The notes under the pieces are model-generated. The model did no database searches, was not told the DNA's origin, and was given only the letters and a program-made list of their open reading frames with translations. A stretch of DNA of 43,998 nucleotides, from contig JAHFUA010000008.1 in NCBI GenBank assembly GCA_023265315.1, positions 1 to 43,998 of the forward strand. The letters run 5' to 3'. The position numbers and the translations under genes are program-made. This stretch comes from Acidobacteriota bacterium (lineage in GTDB: Bacteria > Acidobacteriota > Terriglobia > Terriglobales > Acidobacteriaceae). Position 1 is the stretch's first letter. The number at the start of each line of letters is the position of its first letter. Positions 34,569-43,926 of this stretch are shown here, piece by piece.

Positions 34569-36107
34569 ATGGCCACGGACACGATCCGCGCAACCGAAGA
34601 TATCGCGCACATCGGCAAGTCGAGGGTCTATAAGAATTTCATCGACGGCGAGTGGGTGGAAGCCAGCACCGGCGAGACTTTCGAGAATCGCAATCCCGCC
34701 GATACCCGCGACCTGGTGGGTATCTTCCAGAAATCGGGCAAGGCGGACGTGGACGCAGCCGTCGATGCCGCCAAACGGGCCTTCCAGAAGTGGCGGCTGG
34801 TGCCGGCACCGCGGCGCGCCGAAATTCTTTACCGCGCCGCCGAACTGCTGATTGAGCGCAAGGAAGATTTTGCCCGCGATATGACCCGCGAGATGGGCAA
34901 GATTCTGAAGGAGACGCGCGGCGACGTGCAGGAAGCCATTGACACCGGCTTTTACATGGCCGGGGAAGGCCGCCGCATGTGCGGCCCGACCGTCCCCTCC
35001 GAGCTGCCCAACAAGTTCGCCATGGCGGTCCGGCAGCCCCTGGGCGTCTGCGCCATGATCACACCGTGGAATTTCCCCATGGCGATCCCGTCGTGGAAGC
35101 TGTTCCCGGCGCTGGTTGCGGGTAATACGTGCATCATCAAGCCGGCGCAAGATACGCCGCTCTCCGTGTTCAACTTCGTGCGTACCTTGAGTGACGCGGG
35201 CGTGCCCCGGGGAGTGGTCAACATCGTGACCGGCTTCGGCTCGAAAATGGGGGCGCCGCTGATGGAGCATCCCGAGGTGCGCGCTGTCTCGCTTACCGGT
35301 TCAACCGACGTGGGCCGCATCGTGGGCGAGACCTGCGCCCGCAGCTTCAAGCACTGCTCGCTGGAGCTGGGCGGCAAGAATCCCATGATCGTGCTGGACG
35401 ATGCCAACCTCGAACTGGCCCTGGAGGGCGGACTGTGGGGCGCTTTCGGCACCACCGGACAGCGCTGCACCGCCACCAGCCGCATCATCGTGCAGAAGGG
35501 CGTGTACGGCGACTTCGTCCACCAGTTCGTGGAACGCGCGCGGCGGCTGAAGGTGGGCAACGGTCTGGACGAGACCACCGAGATGGGCCCCGCGATCAAC
35601 AAGCCCCAGCTCGAGACCGACCTCAGCTACATCGAGATCGGCCAATCGGAAGGCGCGCGCCTTTTGTGCGGCGGCCATCGCCTGGAGGGCGGCGAGTACG
35701 CCAACGGATGGTTCCTCGAGCCTACCGTGTTTGCGGATGTCAATTCCCGCATGCGTATCGCGCAGGAGGAGATCTTCGGGCCGGTAGTATCGATCATCCC
35801 CTGCGACAGCCTCGAGGATGCCATCGCCATTGCCAACAACATCCAGTATGGCCTGTCTTCGGCGGTCTATACCCGCGATGTGAACAAGGCTTTCGCGGCC
35901 ATGCGCGACTTGCATGCCGGCATCACGTACATCAACGCGCCCACCATCGGCGCCGAGGTGCACCTGCCGTTCGGAGGCGTCAAGGCCACGGGCAACGGGC
36001 ACCGCGAAGGCGGAATCGGGGCCATCGACTTCTACACGGAGTGGAAATCCATTTACGTGGACTACTCCGACCGGTTGCAGAAAGCGCAGATTGACCGGCC
36101 GGAGTAG
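34569..36107 (+). CDS. NAD(P)-dependent aldehyde dehydrogenase
   Basis: 512 residues of the ALDH superfamily. Visible: cofactor region [20 protein letters not shown] and [20 protein letters not shown], Rossmann [11 protein letters not shown], catalytic Glu in [13 protein letters not shown], catalytic Cys in [11 protein letters not shown], and [13 protein letters not shown]. The C-terminus ([37 protein letters not shown]) resembles the semialdehyde dehydrogenase branch. The substrate is not determinable. ATG 34569 has GGGAGG about 10 bases upstream; the in-frame ATG 34539 is less likely. Alanine dehydrogenase follows after a 387-base repeat-rich gap, so co-transcription is uncertain. Confidence 0.92.
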   Translation: MATDTIRATEDIAHIGKSRVYKNFIDGEWVEASTGETFENRNPADTRDLVGIFQKSGKADVDAAVDAAKRAFQKWRLVPAPRRAEILYRAAELLIERKEDFARDMTREMGKILKETRGDVQEAIDTGFYMAGEGRRMCGPTVPSELPNKFAMAVRQPLGVCAMITPWNFPMAIPSWKLFPALVAGNTCIIKPAQDTPLSVFNFVRTLSDAGVPRGVVNIVTGFGSKMGAPLMEHPEVRAVSLTGSTDVGRIVGETCARSFKHCSLELGGKNPMIVLDDANLELALEGGLWGAFGTTGQRCTATSRIIVQKGVYGDFVHQFVERARRLKVGNGLDETTEMGPAINKPQLETDLSYIEIGQSEGARLLCGGHRLEGGEYANGWFLEPTVFADVNSRMRIAQEEIFGPVVSIIPCDSLEDAIAIANNIQYGLSSAVYTRDVNKAFAAMRDLHAGITYINAPTIGAEVHLPFGGVKATGNGHREGGIGAIDFYTEWKSIYVDYSDRLQKAQIDRPE

Positions 36108-36156
36108 GGGTTGGGGTGCGCAGTCGCGGCTTTTTGAGCGAGCCCAGGGTTACTAG

Positions 36157-36393
36157 GGCACGACTTCAGTCGTGCCGGTGGGAATGTTTGCATTGTCATT
36201 CCGAGCCCACCCGCGCGAGCCCGCCGCGCCGGGCGAGTGAGGGCGGGCGAGGAATCTTGGTGTTGTCGAGAAGTCAGAGGACACGGCAGAACCCAAGATC
36301 GCTCGACTCGCGCTCCGTTCGCAAGCTCACGTCGCGCGTCGCTCGGGATGACAACTTAGAGAAAGGGCGGTGCGGCACGGCTGAAGCCTTGCC
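36157..36393. mobile_element. REPIN-like element between the aldehyde dehydrogenase and ald genes
   Basis: Non-coding stretch bounded by palindromes GGCACGAC-TTCA-GTCGTGCC (36157-36176) and GGCACGGC-TGAA-GCCTTGCC (36374-36393, one mismatch). The interior is itself inverted: TCATTCCGAG and GAGGAATCTTGG on the left are mirrored by CCCAAGATCGCTCG and CTCGGGATGAC on the right. Confidence 0.6.
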
Positions 36394-36494
36394 CTCCCGC
36401 CCTTTGGTCACGAAAAATCCAAGCTTCAGGGGCAAGGCAGAATCGAGGAAGGTCCGCGGGCATTTCGCCCGCGTTCTTACGGGGAGGCGCTCGC

Positions 36495-37604
36495 ATGCGA
36501 ATCGGTGTGCCCAAGGAAGTCAAGGACCACGAGTCTCGCGTGGGCATTGTGCCCGCGGGAGTGAAAGCGCTGGTTGACGCGGGACATCAGGTGATCGTTG
36601 AAACCCACGCCGGCGATCTCTCTTCGATGCCGGACAGCGAGTACAAGCAGGCCGGCGCGGAGATCGTCGGAACGGCCGCCCAGGTCTGGAGCCGCGCCGA
36701 GATGGTGGTGAAGGTCAAGGAGCCGATCGAGCCGGAATTCGGCTTCCTGCGCGACGGCCTGCTGTTGTTCACCTACCTGCACCTGGCGCCGCTGCCGAAG
36801 CTGACCGCCCAGTTGCTCAAACACAACGTCACCGGGATCGCCTACGAGACCATCCGCGACAAACACAACCGTCTGCCGCTGCTCACGCCGATGTCGGAGG
36901 TGGCGGGGCGCATGTCGGTGCAGGTCGGCGCCGCATATCTCGAGAAGGAGCGCGGTGGCCGCGGCGTGCTGCTGGGCGGAGTGCCCGGAGTGCCTCCCGC
37001 GCAGGTGTGCATCATCGGCGGAGGCACGGTCGGCACTAATGCCGCCAAGATCGCACTGGGCATGGGGGCGCTGGTGGTGCTCATCGATCTCAATCTCGAC
37101 CGCTTGCGCGAGCTGGACGACATCTTCAACGGCCGCGTGTACACCGTCTCCTCCAATTCCTACAACATCTCGAAAGCCGTGAAGCATGCCGACCTGGTAA
37201 TCGGCGGCGTGCTGATCCCGGGTGCGGCAGCACCGAAGCTGGTGAGCAAAGCGATGGTGAAAGACATGAAGCCCGGCGCCGTGATCGTGGACGTCGCCAT
37301 CGACCAGGGCGGCTGTGTCGAGACCGCGCGCCCCACCACCCACAGCGACCCGGCCTTTGTGGTGGACGGCGTGGTGCACTATTGCGTCACCAATATGCCG
37401 GCGGCCGTTCCCCACACTTCGACGCTAGCCCTCACCAACGCGACCTTCCCTTACGTGATGAAGCTGGCGCAGCATGGGCTGGCGGCGGTGAAGTGCGACC
37501 AGGGATTTCGCGAAGGAGTCAACACCTATCGCGGGCAGGTCACCTGCGCGGGCGTGGCGGATTCCCAAGGCAAGCCGCTGAAGGACATCATGGATCTGCT
37601 GTGA
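36495..37604 (+). CDS. ald: Alanine dehydrogenase
   Basis: 369 residues; reversible NAD-dependent deamination of L-alanine to pyruvate and ammonia. N-terminus [20 protein letters not shown], substrate Lys in [13 protein letters not shown], catalytic His in [18 protein letters not shown] loop [20 protein letters not shown], catalytic Asp in [18 protein letters not shown], and the C-terminal [20 protein letters not shown]. Length and motifs match the family closely. GGGGAGG lies about 7 bases before the ATG. Confidence 0.97.
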   Translation: MRIGVPKEVKDHESRVGIVPAGVKALVDAGHQVIVETHAGDLSSMPDSEYKQAGAEIVGTAAQVWSRAEMVVKVKEPIEPEFGFLRDGLLLFTYLHLAPLPKLTAQLLKHNVTGIAYETIRDKHNRLPLLTPMSEVAGRMSVQVGAAYLEKERGGRGVLLGGVPGVPPAQVCIIGGGTVGTNAAKIALGMGALVVLIDLNLDRLRELDDIFNGRVYTVSSNSYNISKAVKHADLVIGGVLIPGAAAPKLVSKAMVKDMKPGAVIVDVAIDQGGCVETARPTTHSDPAFVVDGVVHYCVTNMPAAVPHTSTLALTNATFPYVMKLAQHGLAAVKCDQGFREGVNTYRGQVTCAGVADSQGKPLKDIMDLL

Positions 37605-37641
37605 ACCGCCGGCGCCACCTTTTCCACCATCCAGGACGGGC

Positions 37642-37647
37642 TACAAT
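37642..37647 (+). promoter_or_regulatory. -10 box TACAAT upstream of the PHP phosphatase gene
   Basis: CTACAAT ends 19 bases before the ATG, giving a short leader of about 12 bases without a clear ribosome site. No -35 recognised. Confidence 0.35.
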
Positions 37648-37666
37648 AAGCGATTGGTGTTGAGCC

Positions 37667-38401
37667 ATGGTCGATATCCACTGCCACATCCTGCCGGGAG
37701 TCGATGACGGCGCGAAGAGCTGGGAAGTCGCCACCGAGATGTGCCGCATGGCGGTGAGCGACGGCATCACCCACATCGTGGCCACGCCGCACGCCAACGA
37801 GCAGTACGTCTACCATCGCGAAGAACACGCTGCGCGCTTGCAGGAGCTCCAGAAAGCGGCGGGAGAGTGGCCGGTTCTCAACCTGGGCTGCGATTTCCAT
37901 TTCTCCTTCGACAATGTGCAGGACGCGCTCAAGACGCCCGAGCGCTACTCCATCAGCGGCACGCCCTACCTCCTGGTCGAGTTCAGCGATTTCGGCGTCT
38001 CCCGCTACATCCACGACACCATCTACCGCCTGCGCGCGCAGGGCATCGTCCCCATCGTGACCCACCCCGAGCGCAACCGCATGCTGCAGAGCCATCCCGA
38101 AAGCGTGCTGGCCTTCGCCGAGCAGGGTTGCGTGGTGCAGGTGACGGCGTCCTCCTTCACCGGCAATTTTGGAAGCGGCGCGCGCAAGGCCGCAGAGTGG
38201 CTGCTGAAGCACGACGCCGTGCACGTGATCGCTAGCGACGCGCACGACACGGAGCACCGCCCGCCGGTGCTCTCCGCCGGCCGAGATGCGGTGGCCAAGA
38301 TCGTGGGGAGCGACATCGCCCGCGCGCTGGTAGAGGACAATCCCGCCGCCATCGTCGCCGGCGAGGCGCTGCCGTACGTGCCGGCGCCAGTCTCGCGGTA
38401 G
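37667..38401 (+). CDS. PHP-family protein-tyrosine phosphatase (CpsB/CapC/YwqE type)
   Basis: 244 residues. Metal-dependent phosphatase that removes phosphate from bacterial tyrosine kinases controlling capsule/exopolysaccharide export. PHP metal-binding motifs: MVDIHCHILPGVDDGAKSW, VATPHANEQYVYHREEH, VEFSDFG, PIVTHPERNRML and VIASDAHDTEHRPP. No tyrosine kinase or polysaccharide gene is adjacent, so the partner is elsewhere or the protein has another PHP substrate. Its TAG stop abuts the malQ stop on the other strand with no gap. Confidence 0.9.
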   Translation: MVDIHCHILPGVDDGAKSWEVATEMCRMAVSDGITHIVATPHANEQYVYHREEHAARLQELQKAAGEWPVLNLGCDFHFSFDNVQDALKTPERYSISGTPYLLVEFSDFGVSRYIHDTIYRLRAQGIVPIVTHPERNRMLQSHPESVLAFAEQGCVVQVTASSFTGNFGSGARKAAEWLLKHDAVHVIASDAHDTEHRPPVLSAGRDAVAKIVGSDIARALVEDNPAAIVAGEALPYVPAPVSR

Positions 38402-39952
38402 CTAGGCCGCGAACTCCTCGCCCGTTTCCCTGTGGTCATGCTGGCGTGCCGCGGAGAGATGCCGGTCCCGGTCCGTGACTTCGGCGAGGGTCGCCAGGCG
38501 GGAGGCGAGCTCGCCGGTCAGTGCCCCCGGCTCATAGCGCCAAGTCCAGTTGCCGTCGGAACGGCTGGGAACGTTCATGCGCGCCTCGCTGCCCAGCCCC
38601 AGCACGTCCTGCAGCGGCACCACGCACAGGTCCGCGATGGAAGCCTGCCCTGCCCGGATGAAGGCCCAGTTCATCCCCTCGGAGTCGTGACCCAGGTAGG
38701 CCGAGGCGTGACACCGCTCCTGCTCGGTAGCACCTGCCCGCCACCAGCCCAGGATGGTGTCGTTGTCGTGCGTACCGGTGTACACCACGGTGTTGCGCTC
38801 GAACTGGTGGGGCAGGTAGATGTGAGCGCCGGGATTGCCGAAACCGAACTGCATCACCCGCATGCCGGGCAGCTCCAGGCGCTGCCGTAACGCGCGGACC
38901 TCTTCCGTGATCAGGCCCAGGTCCTCCGCGATGATGGGCAACTTGCCGAGCGCCTGGCGGAGGGCGTGGAACAGGTCATCGCGGGGTCCCTCCACCCAGC
39001 GCCCATGCACCGCCGTGGATTCGGTGGCGGGGATTTCCCAGTAATGCTGGAAGCCGAGAAAGTGGTCCAAGCGCAGGATGTCGCAGGTGGTAAGCGCGGC
39101 GCGCATGCGATCCACCCACCAGTCGTAGCCGCGGCTCTTGAGCACGTCCCAGCGGTAAAGGGGATTCCCCCAACGCTGGCCGGTCTCGCTGAAGGCGTCC
39201 GGTGGAACGCCCGCTACCACGTAGGGCTCGAGTTGCTCGTCCAGATGGAAGAGGTCGGGATGGGTCCAGACGTCGGCGCTGTCGTAGCTGACAAAAATGG
39301 CCACATCGCCGATGACCTTGATCCCCAATTCCGCGCAGCGCCGGTGCAGTGCGCGCCACTGCTCGAAGAATGCGAACTGGATCACGCGGGCCACGTCCAA
39401 CTCCCGCGCCAGTCCTCGGCGCGCGCTCTCCAATGCCTCGGTCTGGCGGCGCGCCAGCTCGCGCGGCCAGCGGTTCCAGTTCGCGGGGCGGTAAAGCTGG
39501 CGCAGAACGTCGAAGAGCACGAAGTCATCCAGCCAGACGGCATTTTCCTCGCAGAAGCGGCGGAAGCGTTCATGCTCCTGGGGGCGCCACTGAGCAAGGA
39601 AGTTCCAGGCAGCTTCGCGCAGCAGCGGCAGCTTGGCCGCCCGCGCCTGGTCATACCCGATGGAGGAAACGTCTTCGGGCAGCGATTCCACGCGCTCGCG
39701 TTCGATCCATCCGCGCTCGGCCAGCCGCTCCAGGCTAATCAGCAGCGGATTTCCAGCAAAGGTGGAGGTCGCGGAATAGGGAGAATTTTCCTTCCCCGGA
39801 GGACCGAGCGGCAATACCTGCCAGAGGCCCTGCCGGGCGGCCGCCAGGAACTCTACGAAGTCGTAGGCGGCGGGGCCGAGGTCGCCGATGCCACCACGCG
39901 AAGGCAGCGAGGTGGGATGCAGCAGGATGCCGGAAGCGCGCTCGAAAGACAT
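38402..39952 (-). CDS. malQ: 4-alpha-glucanotransferase (amylomaltase)
   Basis: 516 residues of glycoside hydrolase family 77; transfers alpha-1,4-glucan segments in maltose/glycogen metabolism. Motifs: SGILLHPTSLPSRGGIGDLG, PLGPPGKENSPYSATSTFAG, catalytic nucleophile region LRLDHFLGFQHYWEIPATES, acid/base IAEDLGLITEEVRALR, and VVYTGTHDNDTILGWW. ATG 39952 fits the family start; a TTG at 39961 is also in frame. No glycogen gene is adjacent. The 92 bases upstream show only a weak AACCGC/GCGGTT inverted repeat. Confidence 0.96.
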   Translation of the reverse strand: MSFERASGILLHPTSLPSRGGIGDLGPAAYDFVEFLAAARQGLWQVLPLGPPGKENSPYSATSTFAGNPLLISLERLAERGWIERERVESLPEDVSSIGYDQARAAKLPLLREAAWNFLAQWRPQEHERFRRFCEENAVWLDDFVLFDVLRQLYRPANWNRWPRELARRQTEALESARRGLARELDVARVIQFAFFEQWRALHRRCAELGIKVIGDVAIFVSYDSADVWTHPDLFHLDEQLEPYVVAGVPPDAFSETGQRWGNPLYRWDVLKSRGYDWWVDRMRAALTTCDILRLDHFLGFQHYWEIPATESTAVHGRWVEGPRDDLFHALRQALGKLPIIAEDLGLITEEVRALRQRLELPGMRVMQFGFGNPGAHIYLPHQFERNTVVYTGTHDNDTILGWWRAGATEQERCHASAYLGHDSEGMNWAFIRAGQASIADLCVVPLQDVLGLGSEARMNVPSRSDGNWTWRYEPGALTGELASRLATLAEVTDRDRHLSAARQHDHRETGEEFAA

Positions 39953-40044
39953 CGGTAACAAACCGCAGCGCCCGTCCTGGTGCTAAGACAGGCGGTTGGT
40001 GATAGGCACAAGCGTCCTCATGGCTTGCCGCTGGCCCCGCTGGG

Positions 40045-42018
40045 TTAGCCGCCCTCGGCTCCAAAGCGGGGTTTCATCAGCCGGTCGCGCTCCTCTTTGT
40101 TGTAGCGGATCTTGCCGCTCTTTTCCATCTCGGCCCGCAGGTTGTTGGCGAAATTCTCCAGCACTTCTTCCCGTCTCTTCTGCAAAAGGCTCTCGCGGAT
40201 GCGATCTCTTGCCGCGGCGAGCTGGTCGGGGCTGGGCTCCTGGCGCTCCGTCACCGTGAACACCACCCCGCTGCGCCCAGCGTTGATGGGCCCGCTGATC
40301 CCGCCGGGCTTCATGTCGAAAGCCGCCGCCGCCGGACCCGACATGGCTCCGATGTCCGGCACCTGGCTGCTGCGCGTGACCAGTTCGCTCGTCTTTACCG
40401 TGGCGCCAAGCTCCTTGGCTGCTTTCTTCAGGTCATGGGCAGCGCGGGCGCGGTCGGAAAGTTCCTGCGTCTGCTTCTGCAGCAGTTCCGCGGCCCGCTC
40501 CTGCTTGAAATCGGCCTCCACGCGTGCCCGCACTTCGTCGAACGTCGGCTTCTGCGGCGGCTTGATCTCGGTCACCTGAAACACCACCCGGCCCTGCGGA
40601 ATGGTGGTCATCTCCGGCGGATCCTTGACGCGCGCGCCGAACACCGCATCCATAAGCTCCGGCGAGGCGCCGACCCCCGGCAATGAACTGGCGCGGCTGA
40701 ACAGATCGCTGTGAATCACGGCCAGGCCATACTTGGCGCCGGCGGCGTCCAGCCCGGAGGCGCGGGCCAGGGTACGGACGTCATTGGCCAGGGTCTCGGT
40801 GGCGCGCGCTGCCTTCTCCTGGCGGACCATGGGCTCAATCGCCGCCCTCACATCCTCCAGGCTCTTCACGTGGGCGGTGCGCTTGTCCTCCACCCGGACG
40901 ATGTTGAAGCCGAGCGCGCTGCGCAGGACATCGCTGGTCTGGCCTTTGTTGAGCGCGAAGATCTGGTCTTCGATGTCGGGGATGCGCCCGCGCCCAATCC
41001 AGCCCAGTTCGCCGCCGTTCTCCTTGCTGGGATCGTCGGACTCTTTCTTGGCGAGATCGGCGAAATTGGCTCCGGCTTTGAGCTTCTTTAGGATGTTCTC
41101 GGCCTTCTGCTTGGCGGCATCCACGGCCTTGGGATCGGCTTTGCCGTCCGGGCCGGGGGGCGGCGTGCGCACCTGGATGAGGCGCAGGTTCACCTCGTCG
41201 GGCACGCGGTATTCGTCGCGATGCTGGTTGTAATAGCGCTGCAGGTCCTCGCGCGCGATCTGCACTTGCTCGGAGACCTTGGCGGTGTCGATCACGATAT
41301 AGTTGGCCTTACGCTTCTCCGGGATGGCGTTGGCGTATCGCCCCTGGTTCTTATCGAAGAACGCCTTCAGCTCCGCCTCATTGGGGTGAATCTCGCTCAT
41401 CACCTTGTCGAGGGTCAGCACGGCATACTCCAGCTTGACCTTGGTGTTCTCGCGCCGGAATTCCTGCTCGATCTCGGAATCGGACACCCTGATGCCGCCC
41501 TCGATCAAGCCTTGCAGCTTACGCAGCAGGAGGTCATCTTTGACCTGCTGCTCGAACTGAGCCATACCCATGTTGAATTGTTGCAGGATGAACTGCTCGT
41601 AGCGGTCCTGCCCGATGAAGTTGCCGCCGGGGAACAACTGGGCGCCCAGGGGACCGGAGCGCAATTCGTCGCGCAGCTCGTCGTCGGTGACGCGCAGCCC
41701 CAGGCGGGAAGCCTCCACCAGCATGGCTTGGCGCATTACCATCTGCTGCGCCACCTGGCCGCTAATGAAGGGCAGAAGCGAGGCCGGATATCCCGCCTGG
41801 CGCGCCGCCACCTGCGCGCGCTGGCGCACCTGCTGGATGGTGACCTCCTGGTCGCCTACCTTGGCGAAGACACCCTGTCCGGCCGCGCCGAAGCCGAAGG
41901 CGCTTCCCAGGGTTCCGCCCGGGACGAGGGTGATCACCATGGTCGCACTGATTAGCAACAAGAGGCCGCCGAGCAGATACTTCTTCAGCGGTCCAGGCCT
42001 TTGCAGGAATCGAATCAT
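40045..42018 (-). CDS. PpiD/SurA-like membrane-anchored peptidylprolyl isomerase chaperone
   Basis: 657 residues. One N-terminal membrane helix (YLLGGLLLLISATMVITLV) anchors a SurA-N-type chaperone domain (MVMRQAMLVEASRLGLRVTD). A central parvulin domain follows (VNLRLIQVRTPPPG, ESDDPSKENGGELGWIGRGR, VLRSALGFNIVRVEDKR), then a second, degenerate parvulin-like region (VVFQVTEIKPPQKPTFDEVR). It helps newly exported proteins fold in the periplasm. ATG 42018 is chosen because it precedes the basic tail and helix and has GGAG 10 bases upstream; the in-frame start at 42132 adds unrelated sequence. Confidence 0.9.
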   Translation of the reverse strand: MIRFLQRPGPLKKYLLGGLLLLISATMVITLVPGGTLGSAFGFGAAGQGVFAKVGDQEVTIQQVRQRAQVAARQAGYPASLLPFISGQVAQQMVMRQAMLVEASRLGLRVTDDELRDELRSGPLGAQLFPGGNFIGQDRYEQFILQQFNMGMAQFEQQVKDDLLLRKLQGLIEGGIRVSDSEIEQEFRRENTKVKLEYAVLTLDKVMSEIHPNEAELKAFFDKNQGRYANAIPEKRKANYIVIDTAKVSEQVQIAREDLQRYYNQHRDEYRVPDEVNLRLIQVRTPPPGPDGKADPKAVDAAKQKAENILKKLKAGANFADLAKKESDDPSKENGGELGWIGRGRIPDIEDQIFALNKGQTSDVLRSALGFNIVRVEDKRTAHVKSLEDVRAAIEPMVRQEKAARATETLANDVRTLARASGLDAAGAKYGLAVIHSDLFSRASSLPGVGASPELMDAVFGARVKDPPEMTTIPQGRVVFQVTEIKPPQKPTFDEVRARVEADFKQERAAELLQKQTQELSDRARAAHDLKKAAKELGATVKTSELVTRSSQVPDIGAMSGPAAAAFDMKPGGISGPINAGRSGVVFTVTERQEPSPDQLAAARDRIRESLLQKRREEVLENFANNLRAEMEKSGKIRYNKEERDRLMKPRFGAEGG

Positions 42019-42054
42019 TTGCTGGGTACTCCGAAAGTCATGCGGGAAAAATTG

Positions 42055-42060
42055 ATTATA
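42055..42060 (-). promoter_or_regulatory. -10 box TATAAT upstream of the ppiD-like gene
   Basis: Perfect TATAAT on the minus strand, about 37 bases before the ATG. No -35 recognised at 16-18 bases. Confidence 0.4.
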
Positions 42061-42152
42061 AACCAGCGGGGCAGCCTCACTCTGGACAGAGACCGCGCGC
42101 AGGCTTAGACTCGCGGCGCGCGTGTGCGCCACCGGGCCTCCAACGTGTTGGT

Positions 42153-42743
42153 ATGAAATGGATGAAGGTTTTTGCCGGCATCATCTTGCTGCTCGCGGCC
42201 ACCGGGGCCCCCAACGAAGCCGGTTTTGGTTTGCTGGGGTGGGGCACAGCCTGGTCGCAGCAACGGCAAGGAGGCAGCGCCATGTCGTTCAAGCTGAATT
42301 CAAGCGCCTTCCAGCCCGGGGGCGACGTCCCCCGCAAACATACCTGCGAGGGTCCCGACGTCTCCCCGGCACTGAGCTGGACCGATCCCCCGACCGGAAC
42401 CCAGAGCTTCGCCCTGATCGCCGACGATCCCGACGCGCCCGTTGGAACCTGGGTGCACTGGGTCGCCTATGACATCCCCGCCAGCGCGCGCCAGCTTCCG
42501 GAAGGGGTGCCGAAGACGGAGGCTATCTCCGGAGGAGGCGTCCAGGGGCAGAACGACTTCCGCAGGACGGGATACGGCGGACCTTGTCCGCCACCTGGCA
42601 AGCCTCATCGTTACTACTTCAAGCTGTACGCTCTGGACAGCAAGCTCAACTTGAAACCTGGGGCCACGAAGAAAGCTGTCGAGCAGGCGATCGAGGGGCA
42701 CATCCTTGCCCAGGCTGAAGTCATGGGGCGGTTCCAGCGTTAA
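42153..42743 (+). CDS. Exported YbhB/YbcL (PEBP/Raf kinase inhibitor-like) family protein
   Basis: 196 residues. A signal peptide (KVFAGIILLLAATGAPNEAG) precedes a single PEBP domain: FKLNSSAFQPGGDVPRKHTC, VSPALSWTDPPTGTQSFALI, DDPDAPVGTWVHWVAYDIP, and the ligand-site loop GYGGPCPPPGKPHRYYFKLY. Bacterial members have no agreed function. ATG 42153 and ATG 42162 both work. Its stop codon overlaps the stop of the convergent lipoprotein gene. Confidence 0.9.
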   Translation: MKWMKVFAGIILLLAATGAPNEAGFGLLGWGTAWSQQRQGGSAMSFKLNSSAFQPGGDVPRKHTCEGPDVSPALSWTDPPTGTQSFALIADDPDAPVGTWVHWVAYDIPASARQLPEGVPKTEAISGGGVQGQNDFRRTGYGGPCPPPGKPHRYYFKLYALDSKLNLKPGATKKAVEQAIEGHILAQAEVMGRFQR

Positions 42744-43066
42744 TTAATCACGATCACCACGATGGTAGAGCACGGCTGTCCCAGCTTGAAGCTTACCTGC
42801 GCGAACGAGTTCATGGGAAACTGCGCGCCGACATTGCCGCAGAAATTCGTGGTGGTGAAACCCAGCGTCTGCTGAAGGGTCACGACCGTCACCTCGATCA
42901 GGGTCCCGTTCGGTCCTGCAACCATGATGAGCTGGACGCCGGATACGAATCCGCTGACGGTCACCACGTCAGAATTCAGAAAGCCCTGGATGCGCACCGC
43001 GCCGCAGCCGCACAGAACCGTGCAGACGAGGCTGGAGACAAGGAAGCAGGCCAGCAAGCGCCGCAT
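42740..43066 (-). CDS. Small putative lipoprotein, function unknown
   Basis: 108 residues. Signal sequence MRRLLACFLVSSLVCTVL followed by CGCG gives a lipobox-like Cys. The rest is beta-rich (VVTVSGFVSGVQLIMVAGPN, LIEVTVVTLQQTLGFTTTNF) with further Cys residues. No family recognised. A predicted terminator and candidate small RNA lie 75 bases or more upstream on the same strand. Confidence 0.65.
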   Translation of the reverse strand: MRRLLACFLVSSLVCTVLCGCGAVRIQGFLNSDVVTVSGFVSGVQLIMVAGPNGTLIEVTVVTLQQTLGFTTTNFCGNVGAQFPMNSFAQVSFKLGQPCSTIVVIVIN

Positions 43067-43143
43067 GGCAGGCTCCTGTATTTCCCGATTCTACGCCTCT
43101 GCCGGCAACTGGAGCTTTCGGAAAAAACCAGCGGCTCACCGGC

Positions 43144-43253
43144 AAAAAGGCGTCCAGCTGCGGCCGGACGCCAGGTTCAGGATACGCACGGGGAGTTACA
43201 AAGCTGGTCCTTCCATGATCCGGTCGGACCGAGCAAAGCGCCCTTTTCGGGGC
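43144..43253 (-). ncRNA. Candidate small RNA or lipoprotein leader, promoter to terminator
   Basis: On the minus strand TTGACA (43288-43283), a 17-base spacer and TAGCTT (43265-43260) predict a start near 43253. An intrinsic terminator lies at 43172-43144: GGCGTCC/GGACGCC stem extended inward by GGC/GCU, then TTTTT. The ~110-base product contains GCCC-CGAAAA-GGGC and GGTCC/GGACC hairpins. No annotated gene is in this 294-base gap. It matches no RNA class that I recognise. Confidence 0.5.
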
Positions 43254-43360
43254 CCACAGAAGCTAAACCTGGCCCGATGGCGTGTCAACACCCTCTTGGA
43301 GTGGATACGAGTTGCTGCGCTATGATGTCGAACCACGCTGCGCAATGCCAGGAGGCTGCG

Positions 43361-43846
43361 ATGCTCCAGTTCGATTCCGTGCGCATGGAATTCCCCTCCG
43401 ACGCCAACATCATCGTCGGGCAATCGCACTTCATCAAGACGGTGGAAGACATCTACGAAGCCGTGGTTGGCACCGTGCCGCAAGCGAAGTTCGGCATCGC
43501 CTTCAACGAGAGTTCTGGCCCCTGCCTGGTCCGCTCGGAAGGCAACGACGACGACCTGCGGGCGGCCGCAATCCGCAATGCGCAGGCGCTGGCCGCCGGA
43601 CACGTGTTCGTCCTCATCATTCGCAACGCCTATCCCATCAACCTGCTCAACGCAATCCGCAACATTCCGGAAGTGTGCTCCATCTTTTGCGCGACTGCGA
43701 ACCCTGTGGAAGTGATTGTGGCGGCGAGCGCCCAGGGCCGCGGCATCGTGGGCGTGATCGACGGCAGTTCTCCCAAGGGCGTCGAAGGCCCCGGCGACGT
43801 GGCCGCGCGCAAGGAGTTCCTCAGGAAGATCGGATATAAGCGGTAG
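43361..43846 (+). CDS. Adenosine-specific kinase family protein (DUF355)
   Basis: 161 residues resembling the small family first characterised structurally in Pyrobaculum as an adenosine-specific kinase. Segments: FPSDANIIVGQSHFIKTVED, KFGIAFNESSGPCLVRSEGN, AGHVFVLIIRNAYPINLLNA, IFCATANPVEVIVAASAQGR, and VIDGSSPKGVEGPGDVAARK. ATG 43361 has AGGAGG 6 bases upstream; the in-frame ATG at 43277 lies in non-coding leader. The biological role in bacteria is not established. Confidence 0.85.
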   Translation: MLQFDSVRMEFPSDANIIVGQSHFIKTVEDIYEAVVGTVPQAKFGIAFNESSGPCLVRSEGNDDDLRAAAIRNAQALAAGHVFVLIIRNAYPINLLNAIRNIPEVCSIFCATANPVEVIVAASAQGRGIVGVIDGSSPKGVEGPGDVAARKEFLRKIGYKR

Positions 43847-43926
43847 CCGGCGGCCGATTTTGGGATCCGGGGGTAGACAGCGCATCGTTACGACGTAATT
43901 TTCCACAGCCCGGCATCGCTTGCTGC

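Noticed and set aside
22484-43191. Shared CCGTGCGT...CCTGA string in the aroF leader and in the candidate small RNA at 43144
   Set aside because: An 8-base match plus a loose extension is within chance for GC-rich DNA; the rest does not align.
43196-43906. 236-codon minus-strand frame over the adenosine-specific kinase gene
   Set aside because: Shadow of the plus-strand gene; it also runs through the candidate small RNA promoter and has no domain.
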